From contig JAQTTY010000006.1 in assembly GCA_028710525.1 (NCBI GenBank), positions 112,611-176,610 on the forward strand: DNA of 64,000 bases. Direction: 5' to 3'. The translations under genes and the position numbers were made by a program. The DNA is from Gallionella sp. Lineage in GTDB: Bacteria > Pseudomonadota > Gammaproteobacteria > Burkholderiales > Gallionellaceae. Positions 30,085 to 41,699 of the stretch are shown one piece after another (position 1 is the first letter of the stretch; each line of letters opens with the position of its first letter). Below the pieces are notes generated by a model. That model searched no databases. It worked only from the letters and a program-made list of their open reading frames with translations, and was not told the DNA's origin.

Positions 30085-30124
30085 CAGATAGCTAACAACT
30101 CAGTGAAACTGGTTACCCTTCAAA

Positions 30125-30451
30125 TCAGCCCTTCAGGCAAGAGCTCATGAATGCCTTACGTTCTGCACCCTTCAGTGCTTTGGTCTTGGCATCGGCATTA
30201 CAAGTCTTCATCTTGTTCTGTTGTGTAGGAGCTGCACTTGCTGTTGGCTTTTCTTCAGCAGCGGCACCATCTGCCTTCAGCTCATAATCCTTCTTCAGAC
30301 ATTTTTTCATGAACGCTTTGCGGTCAGCGCCCTTCATGTCAGTCGCTTCTTTGTTGCAACCCTTCATCTTATCGTGCTGAGCACCAGCGAAAGCTGGAGC
30401 AGAAACAACTACTGCGAAACTCAAACATGCCAACGCGATCAATTTCTTCAT
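30125..30451 (-). CDS. Exported PsiF-repeat protein
   Basis: A 108-residue protein with a signal peptide (about 1-22, ending AFA) and two PsiF repeats (about 28-53, MKGCNKEATDMKGADRKAFM; and 80-106), each with two Cys. E. coli PsiF is phosphate-starvation inducible, with unknown function. Location should be periplasmic. It is monocistronic, with a hairpin terminator downstream and a ribosome binding site AGGAG upstream of the ATG. Confidence 0.88.
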   Translation of the reverse strand: MKKLIALACLSFAVVVSAPAFAGAQHDKMKGCNKEATDMKGADRKAFMKKCLKKDYELKADGAAAEEKPTASAAPTQQNKMKTCNADAKTKALKGAERKAFMSSCLKG

Positions 30452-30514
30452 GAAGCTCTCCTTAGTAATTTAAATAAACTGGACTTCTGAATATCTGCAA
30501 CGTAGCCGTACTGC

Positions 30515-31252
30515 TCAGAGCGATGTCATTACTCTCAGCGGCGCAGAGTTTAGCGCACCTGAGAGCCATTTGGTATAGAGCACAGCAGCGATTTTTTGTG
30601 AGTCGGGAATATAGCGTTCGGATAGTTCATTCATCTCGATAACCGATTGAACATAATAACTTTCTTTAGCACTACCCACCTCTTCAGCACCTACGCGACA
30701 CCAGTCTCGCACCATATCCGCTGTCATCTCCACGTGACATTGCAAAGCTAGGTGCTTACCCAACACAAAGCCTTGTGAAGCGCATGCGGGACTGGACAAG
30801 ATAGGCACGGCATCTGTCGGCAGCGAGAAAGTCTCGCCATGCCAGTGGTATGCAGTAAACGTTGTGGCATCGCCGAACCATGCGCGTGCCATGTCGTTAT
30901 CTGCAACTGCCACTGGCCACCAGCCTATCTCTTTGCATGGATTCCGCGTCACCAGGCCGCCTAGTGCCTTGGCTATCAACTGACCTCCTAGACAATGGCC
31001 CAGCACAGGAATATCCAGCGCCACTGCCTCGCGTATCAATGCCAATGACTGCGGTATCCAAGGAAGTTCGTCGTTGACGCTCATGGGGCCGCCCATAAAC
31101 ACCAAGCCTGAATAAGCAGCTGCGCTGCTCGGAATGGGGTCGTGCGCATCGATGGCGATCAGCTGCCAAGGAATGTTGCGTGAGGTAAGGAATTCGCCCA
31201 GATAACCGGGACCTTCGACAACGACATGACGAAAGATGGCGATGGGCTTCAT
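30515..31252 (-). CDS. Type 1 glutamine amidotransferase-like protein
   Basis: A 245-residue class I glutamine amidotransferase domain, similar to GuaA-like stand-alone domains. The nucleophile elbow GHCLGGQLIAKALGG has the catalytic Cys, and LQCHVEMT supplies the His and Glu. There is no fused synthetase, so the amide acceptor is unknown. Related proteins may act on gamma-glutamyl compounds. It is followed downstream by the PsiF-like gene and preceded by folE2 on the same strand. Confidence 0.85.
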   Translation of the reverse strand: MKPIAIFRHVVVEGPGYLGEFLTSRNIPWQLIAIDAHDPIPSSAAAYSGLVFMGGPMSVNDELPWIPQSLALIREAVALDIPVLGHCLGGQLIAKALGGLVTRNPCKEIGWWPVAVADNDMARAWFGDATTFTAYHWHGETFSLPTDAVPILSSPACASQGFVLGKHLALQCHVEMTADMVRDWCRVGAEEVGSAKESYYVQSVIEMNELSERYIPDSQKIAAVLYTKWLSGALNSAPLRVMTSL

Positions 31253-31327
31253 AGAATCAGAGGAAGGCTAAGTGACATGGATAAAAGGGAAAAGCTGCTC
31301 ATCAGCTTCCCCATCAAACTGCTCTGC

Positions 31328-32131
31328 TTATTCCTTGGTCTTATCCCGCTCTATCAAGGCATAAGCAGAATGATTATGGATGGACTCGAAGTTCTCGGAC
31401 TCGACGATATAGGCATCGATACGTTCATCGGCATTGAGCACAGCCGCTACGTCACGCACCATGTCTTCTACGAACTTAGGATTGTCGTAAGCGCGCTCGG
31501 TCACATATTTCTCGTCGGGACGTTTGAGTAGACCATACAGTTCGCAGGAGGCTTGCTCTTCGGCGATACGCACCACATCTTCTATCCATACGAAGGAGTT
31601 GGTGCGCAAGGTCAAGGTGACATGGGAACGCTGATTATGCGCACCGCGCTCGGATATTTTCTTGGAGCAAGGACACAAACTCGTGACCGGCACCAACACG
31701 CGCATCGTGACGCTCGCCTTGCCCTCTACGATCTCACCTATCAGGGTCACATCGTAATCGAGCAGACTCTGCACACCCGAAATCGGCGCGGTCTTGTTGA
31801 CGAAATACGGGAAGCTCATCTCGATGTAACCAGACTGAGCCTCCAGACGCACTACCATCTCACGCAAGATGCTCTCGAACGATTCGACCGAGATCTCGCG
31901 CTCGTGCTCGTTCAGTATCTCGACGAAGCGGGACATGTGCGTGCCCTTGAAGTTATGCGGCAGATGCACATACATATTGAAGGTGGCGATAGTGTGTTGC
32001 ACGCCGACGCTCTTATCCTTGACTTTGACCGGATGGCGTATGCCTTTGATACCGACACGGTTGATAGCGATATGACGTACATCGGCAGAGCTTTGTACGT
32101 CGGGTATAAGATTTTTTTCAGGGCTATTCAT
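31328..32131 (-). CDS. folE2: GTP cyclohydrolase FolE2 (type IB)
   Basis: Converts GTP to dihydroneopterin triphosphate, the first folate step. The 267-residue protein is the FolE2 type, which can use metals other than zinc; it has [26 protein letters not shown] with the metal-binding Cys. No type IA folE is in the window. In some bacteria FolE2 is under zinc control, but no Zur box was recognised here. It ends the xseB-ispA-dxs-folE2 run. Confidence 0.95.
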   Translation of the reverse strand: MNSPEKNLIPDVQSSADVRHIAINRVGIKGIRHPVKVKDKSVGVQHTIATFNMYVHLPHNFKGTHMSRFVEILNEHEREISVESFESILREMVVRLEAQSGYIEMSFPYFVNKTAPISGVQSLLDYDVTLIGEIVEGKASVTMRVLVPVTSLCPCSKKISERGAHNQRSHVTLTLRTNSFVWIEDVVRIAEEQASCELYGLLKRPDEKYVTERAYDNPKFVEDMVRDVAAVLNADERIDAYIVESENFESIHNHSAYALIERDKTKE

Positions 32132-32188
32132 GACAGACTTCCTATTCAGCTACAGGGCAGAGGATGATTATATCCAATCCCGACAAAT

Positions 32189-34057
32189 TTACTCAACCAA
32201 TTTAGCCGAGACGGTGGCAGCGATGCCTTTACCATCCAAGCCACAATCAGCCAACATCTGAACAGGATCACCTTGTTCGATGAAGGTGTCGGGCAGACCC
32301 AGTTGTAATAATGGTGTGCGCAAACCGAGAAGGTTCAGACACTCGGCGACGGCACTTCCCGCACCGCCTTGTATGACGTTTTCTTCCACACTGACCAATA
32401 GATCGTGTTCGCGTGCCATACGGGCGACCATCTCCGTATCCAACGGTTTGACGAAACGCATGTTCACTACGGTAGCATCCAAAGTATCGCCCGCTTGCAA
32501 GCTGGGCGCCAACATCGAACCGAAGGCTAGGATGGCGACGCGCTTACCAGTACGTCGCAGTTCTGCCTTACCCACAGGCAATGCAACCATGGCCTGCTGA
32601 ATAGACACACCTAGGCCTTTACCACGAGGGTAGCGCACGGCAGTCGGCGTGTCCAACTGCATCGCGGTGTATAACATCTGCCTGCATTCGTTCTCGTCTG
32701 CTGGCGTCATCACCGTCATATTCGGTACACAACGCAGATAGGTCAGATCAAAACTGCCCGCATGGGTCGCACCGTCCGCGCCCACCAGACCACCTCGGTC
32801 TATGGCCAGCAACACCGGCAGATTCTGTATCGCGATGTCGTGAATCAGTTGGTCGTAGGCACGCTGCAAAAAGGTGGAATAGATGGCCACCACCGGCTTA
32901 CTGCCGTCGCAAGCCATACCTGCAGCAAAAGTCAGCGCATGTTGCTCGGCGATACCCACGTCGAAATAACGTGTAGCAAAACGCGCAGCGAAATCCTGCA
33001 TGCCCGAGCCTTCGCACATCGCGGGGGTGATGCCGACCACGCGTTCGTCCTGTTGCGCCATGTCGCATAACCACTGGCCAAAGACCTGCGTATAGGTGGG
33101 CTTGCTCGCTTGCCCTGCAGCATCGATCTCGGCGGGTTTGGGTACGATGCCTTGGGTACGGTCGAACTTGCTTACACCGTGGTAGAGCAGACAATCGGCC
33201 TCTGCCTTGTCGTAACCCTTACCCTTTTGCGTGACGATATGCAGGAACTGAGGGCCGCTCAATTTGCGGATATTGCTTAAGGTATCTAACAGCACATCCA
33301 TATCATGCCCGTCAATAGGGCCGATATAGTTAAAGCCGAACTCTTCAAATAGTGTGCCAGGCGTGACCATGCCTTTGACATGCTCCTCAGCGCGCTTGGC
33401 AAACTCGTGCACAGTAGGAATACCACGCAAGGCCTTCTCGCCGGTACTGCGCATCGAAGAATAGAAACGACCTGACATCAACTTGGCCAGATAGTTATTC
33501 AGCGCACCAACGGGACGCGAGATAGACATATCATTGTCGTTCAATACCACCAGCAGATTGGCATCCATCGCGCCAGCATTATTCAAGGCCTCAAAAGCCA
33601 TGCCGCCTGTCATCGCACCATCACCTATGATGGCAACCGCGCGACGCTCGCTGCCACTCAGTTGAGCGGCCACAGCCATACCTAATGCGGCGCTGATTGA
33701 GGTGCTGGAGTGACCGGTGCCGAAGGTATCGTACTCACTCTCATCGCGTTTGGGGAAGCCAGCAATCCCGCCCGCCATACGCAAGGTACTCATTGCTACA
33801 CGGCGACCGGTCAAAATCTTGTGCACATAGGTCTGATGACCCACGTCCCATACCAGCCTATCTTCCGGCGTATCGAATATATAGTGCAGCGCGATGGTCA
33901 ACTCCACCGTTCCCAAATTAGAAGAGAGGTGGCCACCAGTCTTGCTCACAGACTCAACCAAGAACTCACGCAGCTCCATCGCAAGTTGCGGCAACTGCTG
34001 GCGCTCTAATCTGCGCAGGTCGTTGGGACTGCTGATGGTGTTTAACAATGTATACAT
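32189..34057 (-). CDS. dxs: 1-deoxy-D-xylulose-5-phosphate synthase
   Basis: Thiamine diphosphate enzyme that condenses pyruvate and glyceraldehyde 3-phosphate, the first step of the MEP isoprenoid pathway. The 622-residue protein has the [21 protein letters not shown] motif and [19 protein letters not shown] in the transketolase-like second domain. Normal length. It lies 50 bases after ispA, so both ends of isoprenoid precursor synthesis are in one cluster. Confidence 0.97.
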   Translation of the reverse strand: MYTLLNTISSPNDLRRLERQQLPQLAMELREFLVESVSKTGGHLSSNLGTVELTIALHYIFDTPEDRLVWDVGHQTYVHKILTGRRVAMSTLRMAGGIAGFPKRDESEYDTFGTGHSSTSISAALGMAVAAQLSGSERRAVAIIGDGAMTGGMAFEALNNAGAMDANLLVVLNDNDMSISRPVGALNNYLAKLMSGRFYSSMRSTGEKALRGIPTVHEFAKRAEEHVKGMVTPGTLFEEFGFNYIGPIDGHDMDVLLDTLSNIRKLSGPQFLHIVTQKGKGYDKAEADCLLYHGVSKFDRTQGIVPKPAEIDAAGQASKPTYTQVFGQWLCDMAQQDERVVGITPAMCEGSGMQDFAARFATRYFDVGIAEQHALTFAAGMACDGSKPVVAIYSTFLQRAYDQLIHDIAIQNLPVLLAIDRGGLVGADGATHAGSFDLTYLRCVPNMTVMTPADENECRQMLYTAMQLDTPTAVRYPRGKGLGVSIQQAMVALPVGKAELRRTGKRVAILAFGSMLAPSLQAGDTLDATVVNMRFVKPLDTEMVARMAREHDLLVSVEENVIQGGAGSAVAECLNLLGLRTPLLQLGLPDTFIEQGDPVQMLADCGLDGKGIAATVSAKLVE

Positions 34058-34107
34058 TCGGTCTCTATTACTTCCAAATAACTAGACTTACAAACGCAGG
34101 ACTGCGG

Positions 34108-34998
34108 TTAGTATTTACGCAATACGATGAAATCTGCCAACTCGCGCAAGCGCTGTCCAGCCTCACCAAAACCAGCCAAACTTTCTAACGCATCCTGATG
34201 CAATTGGTTCGCCATGGAACGTGCAGCCTGTACACCCAGCAAGGTCACATAGGTCGGCTTGTCGTGGTCGGCATCTTTGCCTGCGGTCTTACCTAGTGTC
34301 GCAGTATCGGCTTCCGTATCCAGCACATCGTCCACAACTTGGAAGGCGAGCCCCACACATTTACCGTAATGATCCAACTTGGCCAGTTGCTCCGTCGTCA
34401 CTGCACCACAGTGCGCACCCAACAGGATGGCTGCGCGTATCAGCGCGCCAGTCTTGTGGATATGCATAAATTCGAGTTCGGGCACGGTTAGCGATTTACC
34501 CACGCTATCCAGATCGATAGCCTGACCACCCGCCATACCGCGCGAACCGCTCGCCTGCGCTAGCAACTTGATCATCTCCAACTGGCGTGCGCCTTCATCA
34601 TTGAGCTTATGATCCGCCAATAACTGGAAAGCCAAAGTCTGCAGACTATCACCCACCAGCAGCGCGGTCGGCTCGTCGTATTGCACATGACAGGTCGGCT
34701 TGCCGCGACGTAACACATCGTCGTCCATGCACGGCATGTCGTCGTGCACCAGCGAGTAGGCATGGATGAGTTCAACAGATGCTGCTGCGATATGGGCACG
34801 TGACAATTCCGCACCCACCAACTCGGCGGCGGCGAACGCCAATAAAGGGCGCACACGCTTGCCACCCTGCAACACCGCGTAACGCATCGCCTGATGCAAA
34901 CGTTGTGGCGCCACATCGGGCGAAGGCAACAGATCGCCCAACACAGACTCGAAGCGGCTTAAATGACTATTGGTCCAAGCTTGAAAATCGATACTCAT
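34108..34998 (-). CDS. ispA: Farnesyl diphosphate synthase
   Basis: Makes farnesyl diphosphate from IPP and DMAPP. The 296-residue protein has the first aspartate-rich motif DDMPCMDDD and the second in FQVVDDVLD, with GGKRVRPLL near the N-terminus. Length is normal for IspA. Its ATG overlaps the xseB stop by four bases (ATGA). Confidence 0.96.
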   Translation of the reverse strand: MSIDFQAWTNSHLSRFESVLGDLLPSPDVAPQRLHQAMRYAVLQGGKRVRPLLAFAAAELVGAELSRAHIAAASVELIHAYSLVHDDMPCMDDDVLRRGKPTCHVQYDEPTALLVGDSLQTLAFQLLADHKLNDEGARQLEMIKLLAQASGSRGMAGGQAIDLDSVGKSLTVPELEFMHIHKTGALIRAAILLGAHCGAVTTEQLAKLDHYGKCVGLAFQVVDDVLDTEADTATLGKTAGKDADHDKPTYVTLLGVQAARSMANQLHQDALESLAGFGEAGQRLRELADFIVLRKY

Positions 34999-35228
34999 TG
35001 ATTCTGTCCCGCCTCGAAGTCTTTAAGCACACCCTCTTCCAGCACACGCACCTGTTGTTGCGCATCATCCAAGCGGGTACGGCAGAAAGCTAACAGTTCG
35101 GCGCCACGTTTGTAGGCACCCAAGGCATCTTCCAAAGACAGCTTGCCTGCTTCCATATCAGCGACCAGCGTCTCGAGTTCGGTCATCGCCGCCTCGAAGC
35201 CCTGTGCTTTTTGTGATTTTGCAACCAT
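34995..35228 (-). CDS. xseB: Exodeoxyribonuclease VII small subunit
   Basis: Small helical subunit of ExoVII, which degrades single-stranded DNA with XseA. The 77-residue protein (LVADMEAGKLSLEDALGAYK in the middle) is of normal size. Two in-frame ATGs exist (35234 and 35228); the second has the better spacing to GGA. xseB is first in the xseB-ispA-dxs cluster, a common gamma/betaproteobacterial order. The large subunit xseA is elsewhere. Confidence 0.92.
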   Translation of the reverse strand: MVAKSQKAQGFEAAMTELETLVADMEAGKLSLEDALGAYKRGAELLAFCRTRLDDAQQQVRVLEEGVLKDFEAGQNQ

Positions 35229-35436
35229 CGTCATTTTCCTACACGCGAAAGAACGGCATTCTACCGAAGCCACCCACTCAGGGCGAATTTTTGTCTGCCA
35301 CACATATAATGGAGGGAGTCGTGATATTTATTTGTACTTCCCAGCAGGCCGGATTTTGGTTAGGATTGCGACTCACATGAAACGCCTTCCTGTATTTCTG
35401 CAACTCCCCCAACTCTAAACAAGCGAGATTTCACTT

Positions 35437-35763
35437 ATGAGCGAACATATCAATTACGTTTCCGATGCAACATTTGACGCAACGGTATTGCAAGCCCCGC
35501 TGCCCGTTCTGGTCGACTACTGGGCTGAATGGTGCGGTCCTTGCCGTATGATCGCCCCTATCTTGGACGAGATTTCCAAAGAATACGCCGGCCGTCTGAG
35601 CGTCGCCAAATTGAACGTCGACGAGAATCAACAGACCCCAGCCAAATACGGCATCCGTGGCATCCCTACCCTGATGCTGTTCAAGAATGGCAACATCGAA
35701 GCAACTAAAGTCGGCGCACTGTCCAAATCGCAACTGACCGCTTTCATTGACAGCCACATCTAA
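35437..35763 (+). CDS. trxA: Thioredoxin 1
   Basis: Cytosolic disulfide reductase. The 108-residue protein has the active site WCGPC (32-36) and the cis-proline loop [11 protein letters not shown]. It is followed by rho, a conserved trxA-rho order. The promoter is not certain: a TATAAT is present at about 35305 but no matching -35 box was found. Confidence 0.97.
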   Translation: MSEHINYVSDATFDATVLQAPLPVLVDYWAEWCGPCRMIAPILDEISKEYAGRLSVAKLNVDENQQTPAKYGIRGIPTLMLFKNGNIEATKVGALSKSQLTAFIDSHI

Positions 35764-35817
35764 TCCGTTTACTGTCGCGCCCGCTGCGCCCAACAATTCA
35801 AATAACTTGGCCACGCG

Positions 35818-35831
35818 GGTGCTGTAGCACC
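35818..35831 (+). terminator. Short hairpin between trxA and rho
   Basis: GGTGCT pairs with AGCACC around two bases, followed by TTCTG. It is weak and may be part of the rho leader, where Rho regulates its own gene by attenuation in E. coli; that link is inference. Confidence 0.25.
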
Positions 35832-35880
35832 TTCTGATTCAACCCCTTCCTTCTCGCCTCTATATACCTCACGCATCGCT

Positions 35881-37137
35881 ATGCATCTATCTGACATAAA
35901 ACTCAAACACGTCACCGAACTGGTTGAAATGGCTGCGGCCAATCAAATCGAAAACGCCAACCGTATGCGTAAGCAAGATCTGATCTTTGCTTTGCTGAAG
36001 AGTCAGGCGAAAAAAGGTGAGGCCATCTTTGGCGACGGTACGCTGGAGATCCTGCCCGACGGCTTCGGCTTCCTGCGTTCACCTGACACCTCTTATCTGG
36101 CCGGCCCTGACGATATCTATGTCAGCCCCAGCCAGATACGACGTTTCAATCTGCATACTGGTGACACCATAGAAGGTGAGATCCGCACGCCTAAGGACGG
36201 TGAACGCTACGTTGCGCTGGTCAAGGTCGACAAAGTCAACGACGAGCCGCCCGAGAATGCCAAGAACAAGATCCTGTTCGAGAATCTGACCCCACTCTTC
36301 CCTACCCAGCCACTTAAACTGGAGCGCGACATCCGTGCGGAAGAGAACATCACCGGTCGTATCATCGACATCGTCGCACCGATAGGCAAAGGCCAGCGCG
36401 GCTTACTGGTGGCGTCACCGAAGTCTGGTAAGACTGTGATGCTGCAGCACATCGCACACTCGATTTCGGCAAACAATCCTGATGCAACACTGATCGTGCT
36501 ACTGATAGACGAGCGCCCAGAGGAAGTTACCGAGATGAGCCGCACGGTACGCGGCGAAGTGGTTGCTTCCACCTTCGATGAACCCGCTACCCGTCACGTG
36601 CAAGTCGCCGAGATGGTGCTGGAAAAAGCTAAGCGTCTGGTCGAACACAAGAAGGACGTCATCATCCTGCTCGACTCTATCACCCGTTTGGCACGCGCAT
36701 ACAACACCGTCATCCCTTCCTCAGGCAAGGTACTGACCGGCGGTGTGGATGCCAATGCCTTACACCGTCCCAAGCGCTTCTTTGGTGCGGCACGGAATAT
36801 CGAGGAAGGCGGCTCGCTGACCATCATCGCCACCGCACTGGTCGATACCGGCTCGCGCATGGACGATGTGATCTACGAAGAATTCAAGGGTACCGGCAAT
36901 ATGGAGATCCATCTGGATCGCCGCATGGCTGAGAAACGTGTCTATCCAGCGATCAACGTGAACCGCTCAGGCACACGTAAAGAAGAGTTGCTGATCAAGC
37001 CGGACGTGCTACAACGCATCTGGTTGTTGCGCAAACTGCTATACCCCATGGATGAGCTTGACGCGATGGAATTCCTGCTCGACAAGATTAAAGCTACCAA
37101 GAACAACAACGAGTTCTTCGACTCGATGCGCCGTTAA
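35881..37137 (+). CDS. rho: Transcription termination factor Rho
   Basis: Hexameric RNA helicase that ends transcription. The 418-residue protein has the N-terminal RNA-binding domain (about 1-130, with [19 protein letters not shown]), Walker [13 protein letters not shown], Walker [17 protein letters not shown] and the R-loop region SGTRKEELL. The length is normal with no long insertion. It follows trxA by 117 bases. Confidence 0.98.
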   Translation: MHLSDIKLKHVTELVEMAAANQIENANRMRKQDLIFALLKSQAKKGEAIFGDGTLEILPDGFGFLRSPDTSYLAGPDDIYVSPSQIRRFNLHTGDTIEGEIRTPKDGERYVALVKVDKVNDEPPENAKNKILFENLTPLFPTQPLKLERDIRAEENITGRIIDIVAPIGKGQRGLLVASPKSGKTVMLQHIAHSISANNPDATLIVLLIDERPEEVTEMSRTVRGEVVASTFDEPATRHVQVAEMVLEKAKRLVEHKKDVIILLDSITRLARAYNTVIPSSGKVLTGGVDANALHRPKRFFGAARNIEEGGSLTIIATALVDTGSRMDDVIYEEFKGTGNMEIHLDRRMAEKRVYPAINVNRSGTRKEELLIKPDVLQRIWLLRKLLYPMDELDAMEFLLDKIKATKNNNEFFDSMRR

Positions 37138-37222
37138 GCCTCCCTATAAGGCAGAGCTTTGCTATGGCAGAGCTCGTTAAATCAAGGCGATAGGGCTGCT
37201 TTTGATATTTATAAAAATGGTT

Positions 37223-37250
37223 TTGACGGGGGCGATTATTTATGTATAAT
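37223..37250 (+). promoter_or_regulatory. Promoter of rplU-rpmA
   Basis: A near-consensus sigma-70 promoter: TTGACG at 37223-37228, 16-base spacer, TATAAT at 37245-37250. It is 39 bases ahead of the rplU start codon, as expected for a highly expressed ribosomal protein operon. Confidence 0.75.
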
Positions 37251-37288
37251 TCGCGCCTTCGCAAAAACCGCACTCAGAGGTTGTTATT

Positions 37289-37600
37289 ATGTACGCAGTC
37301 ATTAAAACTGGTGGTAAGCAATACCGTGTCATCACTGGTGAAACACTCAAAGTAGAAATTTTAGAGGGCGATGTTGGCTCCGCTATCGTTCTGGACAAAG
37401 TCCTGATGGTATCGAACGGCGACAAGTTGTCTGTGGGCAAACCTCTGTTGATTGGTGCAACGGTTGCGGCAACTATCGTTTCACACGGTCGTGGCGACAA
37501 GGTTCGCATCTTCAAGATGCGCCGTCGTAAGCATTACCAAAAGAACCAAGGTCATCGTCAAAACTACACAGAGATCCGTATCGACGGTATTTCTGCGTAA
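37289..37600 (+). CDS. rplU: 50S ribosomal protein L21
   Basis: A 103-residue protein beginning [18 protein letters not shown] with the basic [21 protein letters not shown]-terminal segment, as usual for L21. First gene of the rplU-rpmA pair with a strong promoter upstream. Confidence 0.98.
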   Translation: MYAVIKTGGKQYRVITGETLKVEILEGDVGSAIVLDKVLMVSNGDKLSVGKPLLIGATVAATIVSHGRGDKVRIFKMRRRKHYQKNQGHRQNYTEIRIDGISA

Positions 37601-37619
37601 TCAGCAAGGAGCATAAAAA

Positions 37620-37877
37620 ATGGCATCGAAAAAAGGCGGGGGCAGTACCAGTAACGGCCGCGACTCACACTCGAAACGATTGGGTGTTAAGAGTTACGGC
37701 GGCGAATTGATCAGCGCGGGCAGCATCATCGTGCGTCAACGTGGCACAGAGTTCCATCCTGGCGAAAACGTCGGTATGGGCAAAGACCACACGCTGTTTG
37801 CCAAGATCACTGGCAAAGTTGTATTCGCCATCAAGGGTGCGCAACAACGCAGAACAGTTTCCATCGTCGCTGCGTAA
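37620..37877 (+). CDS. rpmA: 50S ribosomal protein L27
   Basis: An 85-residue basic protein beginning [20 protein letters not shown], typical of L27, whose N-terminus reaches the peptidyl transferase centre. It follows rplU by 19 bases and is followed by an intrinsic terminator. Confidence 0.98.
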   Translation: MASKKGGGSTSNGRDSHSKRLGVKSYGGELISAGSIIVRQRGTEFHPGENVGMGKDHTLFAKITGKVVFAIKGAQQRRTVSIVAA

Positions 37878-37896
37878 GCTGCTTCTTTGGTATAAG

Positions 37897-37930
37897 ACAG
37901 CCCTATCGTCATGGTAGGGCTGTTTTCATT
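37897..37930 (+). terminator. Intrinsic terminator of rplU-rpmA
   Basis: A 9-bp stem pairs ACAGCCCTA with TAGGGCTGT around CGTCATGG, followed by TTTTCATTT on the plus strand. It lies 20 bases after the rpmA stop and separates the ribosomal pair from obgE. Confidence 0.85.
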
Positions 37931-38084
37931 TCTGCTCCGAAATACAGATATACCCAAAACACTTGTCCACGAAAGGCACGAAAAACACGAAAATAGAACA
38001 ACCCATGCCAGCGAAACGAAATCGAAGAGTGCCTCATCTTCTTTCGTATATCTGATGGTCGAATTCAGTTTTTAGGTTGAGTAG

Positions 38085-39158
<1,074 letters not shown>

Positions 39159-39197
39159 ATGAGTTAGAGAAACATCGACTACATAGTCTTGCTACCC

Positions 39198-40313
39198 ATG
39201 AAAACCGTACTCACCTCATGTAAACGTATCGTCGTCAAAGTCGGCAGCAGTCTGGTCACCAATCAAGGTGCCGGACTGGACTTGAATGCTTTGGGCAACT
39301 GGGCCAGACAGATTGCAGCTCTCAATGCCAGCGGCCACGAAGTCATACTGGTTTCTTCCGGCGCAATCGCTGAAGGCATGCAACGACTAGGTTGGACGAC
39401 GCGCCCCACCCTGATACATGAGTTGCAGGCCGCTGCAGCCGTGGGACAGATGGGCTTGGTGCAGGCTTACGAAAGCTGCTTCCGCAAACATAATCTGCAT
39501 GCAGCACAGGTATTGTTGACTCATGCCGATCTAGTAGACCGCGAGCGTTATCTGAATGCGCGTGGCACCTTGACCACTCTGCTGGGCTTGCGCGTCATCC
39601 CCATCATCAATGAGAACGACACCGTGGTAACCGACGAAATCAAGTTCGGCGACAACGACACTTTAGGCGCATTGGTGACTAACCTTATCGATGCCGATGT
39701 ACTGGTGATATTGACCGACCAAATCGGCCTCTTTACCGCCGACCCACGCAAAGATAAGAATGCGACCTTGGTTGCTGAGGCTAGAGCAGGAGAGGCACAA
39801 CTGGAAGCGATGGCGGGCGGGGCAGGAAGCGCGATCGGTCGAGGCGGCATGTTGACCAAGATACTCGCGGCGAAACGTGCGGCACGCAGCGGCGCACATA
39901 CTGTGATCGCCTCCGGGCATGAGCGCGATGTGCTGTTGCGTCTAGTACAGGGCGAGTCCATAGGCACTTTACTCACCGCCCCTACCCTGACCCTAGCCGC
40001 ACGCAAACAATGGTTGGCCGACCATCTGCAAGTCACGGGAAAGTTGGTGTTAGACGATGGTGCCATCAAAGCACTCAAAGACGGTAAGAGTCTGTTACCT
40101 ATAGGCGTGACGCAAGTGCATGGGGAGTTTCAGCGTGGTGCTGTGGTCGCTTGTGTGAACGCACAAGGTAACGACATCGCACGCGGTCTAAGCAACTACA
40201 ACGATACCGAAGCACGCCGTATCGCCCGCCGCCCCAGTCAGGAGATCACCACCCTGCTGGGTTATGGTGGTGATGCCGAACTGATACATAGAGACAATCT
40301 GGTTCTACTCTGA
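39198..40313 (+). CDS. proB: Glutamate 5-kinase
   Basis: First step of proline synthesis. The 371-residue protein has the amino acid kinase fold ([42 protein letters not shown]) and a C-terminal PUA domain (about 278-365). The ATG at 39198 is chosen over a TTG at 39189. It follows obgE by 39 bases. Confidence 0.96.
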   Translation: MKTVLTSCKRIVVKVGSSLVTNQGAGLDLNALGNWARQIAALNASGHEVILVSSGAIAEGMQRLGWTTRPTLIHELQAAAAVGQMGLVQAYESCFRKHNLHAAQVLLTHADLVDRERYLNARGTLTTLLGLRVIPIINENDTVVTDEIKFGDNDTLGALVTNLIDADVLVILTDQIGLFTADPRKDKNATLVAEARAGEAQLEAMAGGAGSAIGRGGMLTKILAAKRAARSGAHTVIASGHERDVLLRLVQGESIGTLLTAPTLTLAARKQWLADHLQVTGKLVLDDGAIKALKDGKSLLPIGVTQVHGEFQRGAVVACVNAQGNDIARGLSNYNDTEARRIARRPSQEITTLLGYGGDAELIHRDNLVLL

Positions 40314-40378
40314 GCAGTGTAGGCAAACTTGCTCAGCAAGCTATACCGCACCGTGCAACATCAACGCAGACGATTTCA

Positions 40379-40406
40379 TGTAGGAGCGCCCAAGCTCGCT
40401 TCTACA
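40379..40406. repeat. REP-like hairpin after proB
   Basis: TGTAGGAGCG pairs with CGCTTCTACA (one mismatch) around CCCAAGCT. The TGTAGGAGCG arm is the core of a REP family widespread in gamma- and betaproteobacteria. It lies in the gap between proB and the next gene and may also stop transcription. Confidence 0.6.
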
Positions 40407-40429
40407 ACCATACTTATTAAGGAAACAAT

Positions 40430-40939
40430 ATGAAACGCATCGACGACGAATTCTCCTTCCAGGTACGTGAACTGACCGACCAGATGGAAGGCATCCTAGG
40501 CGACCCACCTGACCGCAAGAACTATAACAATATGGTCACGGCCTTGCTGACCGAATACAAAAAGGAAGTCATCGTTGAAGATGTGAACCTGCTCAGTTTC
40601 GCCCTAGTAGATCATCTCAAATACAACAAACCTGCCGGTCTGCTTGCTAGCGCTAAGAAGTACGAGGCCACAGAACCCGCCAAGGTCGCGGCTATGGTCT
40701 CCGGCAGCAGCCCAGAATATGACGCCCTGCTAGCCTCTTTGTTTGAGAACTATCCCGCCCTGGCACGCAAGGCCGTGGTGGTCGCCTTCTTGAAAGAGAA
40801 CCCCGGCATGTGGCTGGGTCAAGAAGCGGCGCCCGAGGAAGAGGAAGAAGAGAACGAAGACGAGTTGGATGAAGATGAAGGTCCGACCGATCATATAGCC
40901 GACCTATTCGATGAGGCCCAGGACCCCCATGAACAGTAA
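40430..40939 (+). CDS. Hypothetical protein with acidic C-terminal tail
   Basis: A 169-residue cytosolic protein, not recognised. Residues 1-125 look all-helical (FSFQVRELTDQMEGILGD, ALLASLFENYPALARKAVVV); residues 126-150 are almost only Glu and Asp (PEEEEEENEDELDEDEG), a feature seen in proteins that mimic nucleic acids or bind basic partners. The ATG has AAGGAA upstream. The stop is overlapped by 11 bases by the next gene, so three genes to 42616 form one coupled unit. Confidence 0.7.
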   Translation: MKRIDDEFSFQVRELTDQMEGILGDPPDRKNYNNMVTALLTEYKKEVIVEDVNLLSFALVDHLKYNKPAGLLASAKKYEATEPAKVAAMVSGSSPEYDALLASLFENYPALARKAVVVAFLKENPGMWLGQEAAPEEEEEENEDELDEDEGPTDHIADLFDEAQDPHEQ

Positions 40940-41699
40940 TCTGCCCGCACTCAGGAAAGCTGTCACCGAACTGGTTATCGCCGGCTCCACCGAGCGCGCC
41001 GAAGAGGCATTCTCGGAAGCCGCTGAACAGTATGGCGACATAGCTATCGTGGAAGTGTTATCCAGCATAGAACCACAAGTGACCTCATTGCATCTATCCG
41101 CTTTTGACGGCGGTAAGCTGTCACTGGCGACACTGCTGGTACCGCCCAAAGCTTGGGCCGACAGCCTCGCTTTTTTCGCCGCAAAATGGCGCGAAGACGA
41201 CATCGAGAACGAACCTGAATTGCTGGCAGAATCCCTGTTCACTCATATCCACGGCGTAGTGTTCTCCACCGACGACCATGATAGACGCCACGAGTTACTC
41301 AAGGCCTGTGTCGCCACCGACTGCGGTCTGCTGGCACTGATCACCTTGTTCTCCATGGCACCCGATGACGTGTTGGAGATCGCCGAGCGTATCGACACAA
41401 TGCGCGCCTATGTCACGGCAGGTAGCGAATCTGAACATGACATCGTGCCACTTGCGGTCGAGCTGTATCACGCCACCCAGGACGGCTGGGAACAAGTGTT
41501 GTACGGCTTATTCCCCAACTATATGCACGACCCCGACGCAGTACGCGAACAACATGCCGACGAGGACGAAGAGACCCCTGATGCGCATCGCAGTACGCAA
41601 GAGCTATTGCGCCAATTGCGCAAACTGGTGCCCACCGAAAGCAAAACCAAAGAACGTATCAAGCGTCACAAGAGCTTGGGCAAAGACATCTTCTCCTGA
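40929..41699 (+). CDS. Hypothetical protein, second gene of trio
   Basis: A 256-residue protein, not recognised, mostly helical, with a charged C-terminal part (TESKTKERIKRHKSLGKDIF). It begins MNSNLPALRKAVTELVIAG; the longer in-frame start at 40911 is less likely. It overlaps the upstream gene by 11 bases and the downstream one by one base (TGATG). No membrane segment or signal was seen. Function unknown; the tight coupling suggests that the products work together. Confidence 0.7.
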   Translation: MNSNLPALRKAVTELVIAGSTERAEEAFSEAAEQYGDIAIVEVLSSIEPQVTSLHLSAFDGGKLSLATLLVPPKAWADSLAFFAAKWREDDIENEPELLAESLFTHIHGVVFSTDDHDRRHELLKACVATDCGLLALITLFSMAPDDVLEIAERIDTMRAYVTAGSESEHDIVPLAVELYHATQDGWEQVLYGLFPNYMHDPDAVREQHADEDEETPDAHRSTQELLRQLRKLVPTESKTKERIKRHKSLGKDIFS

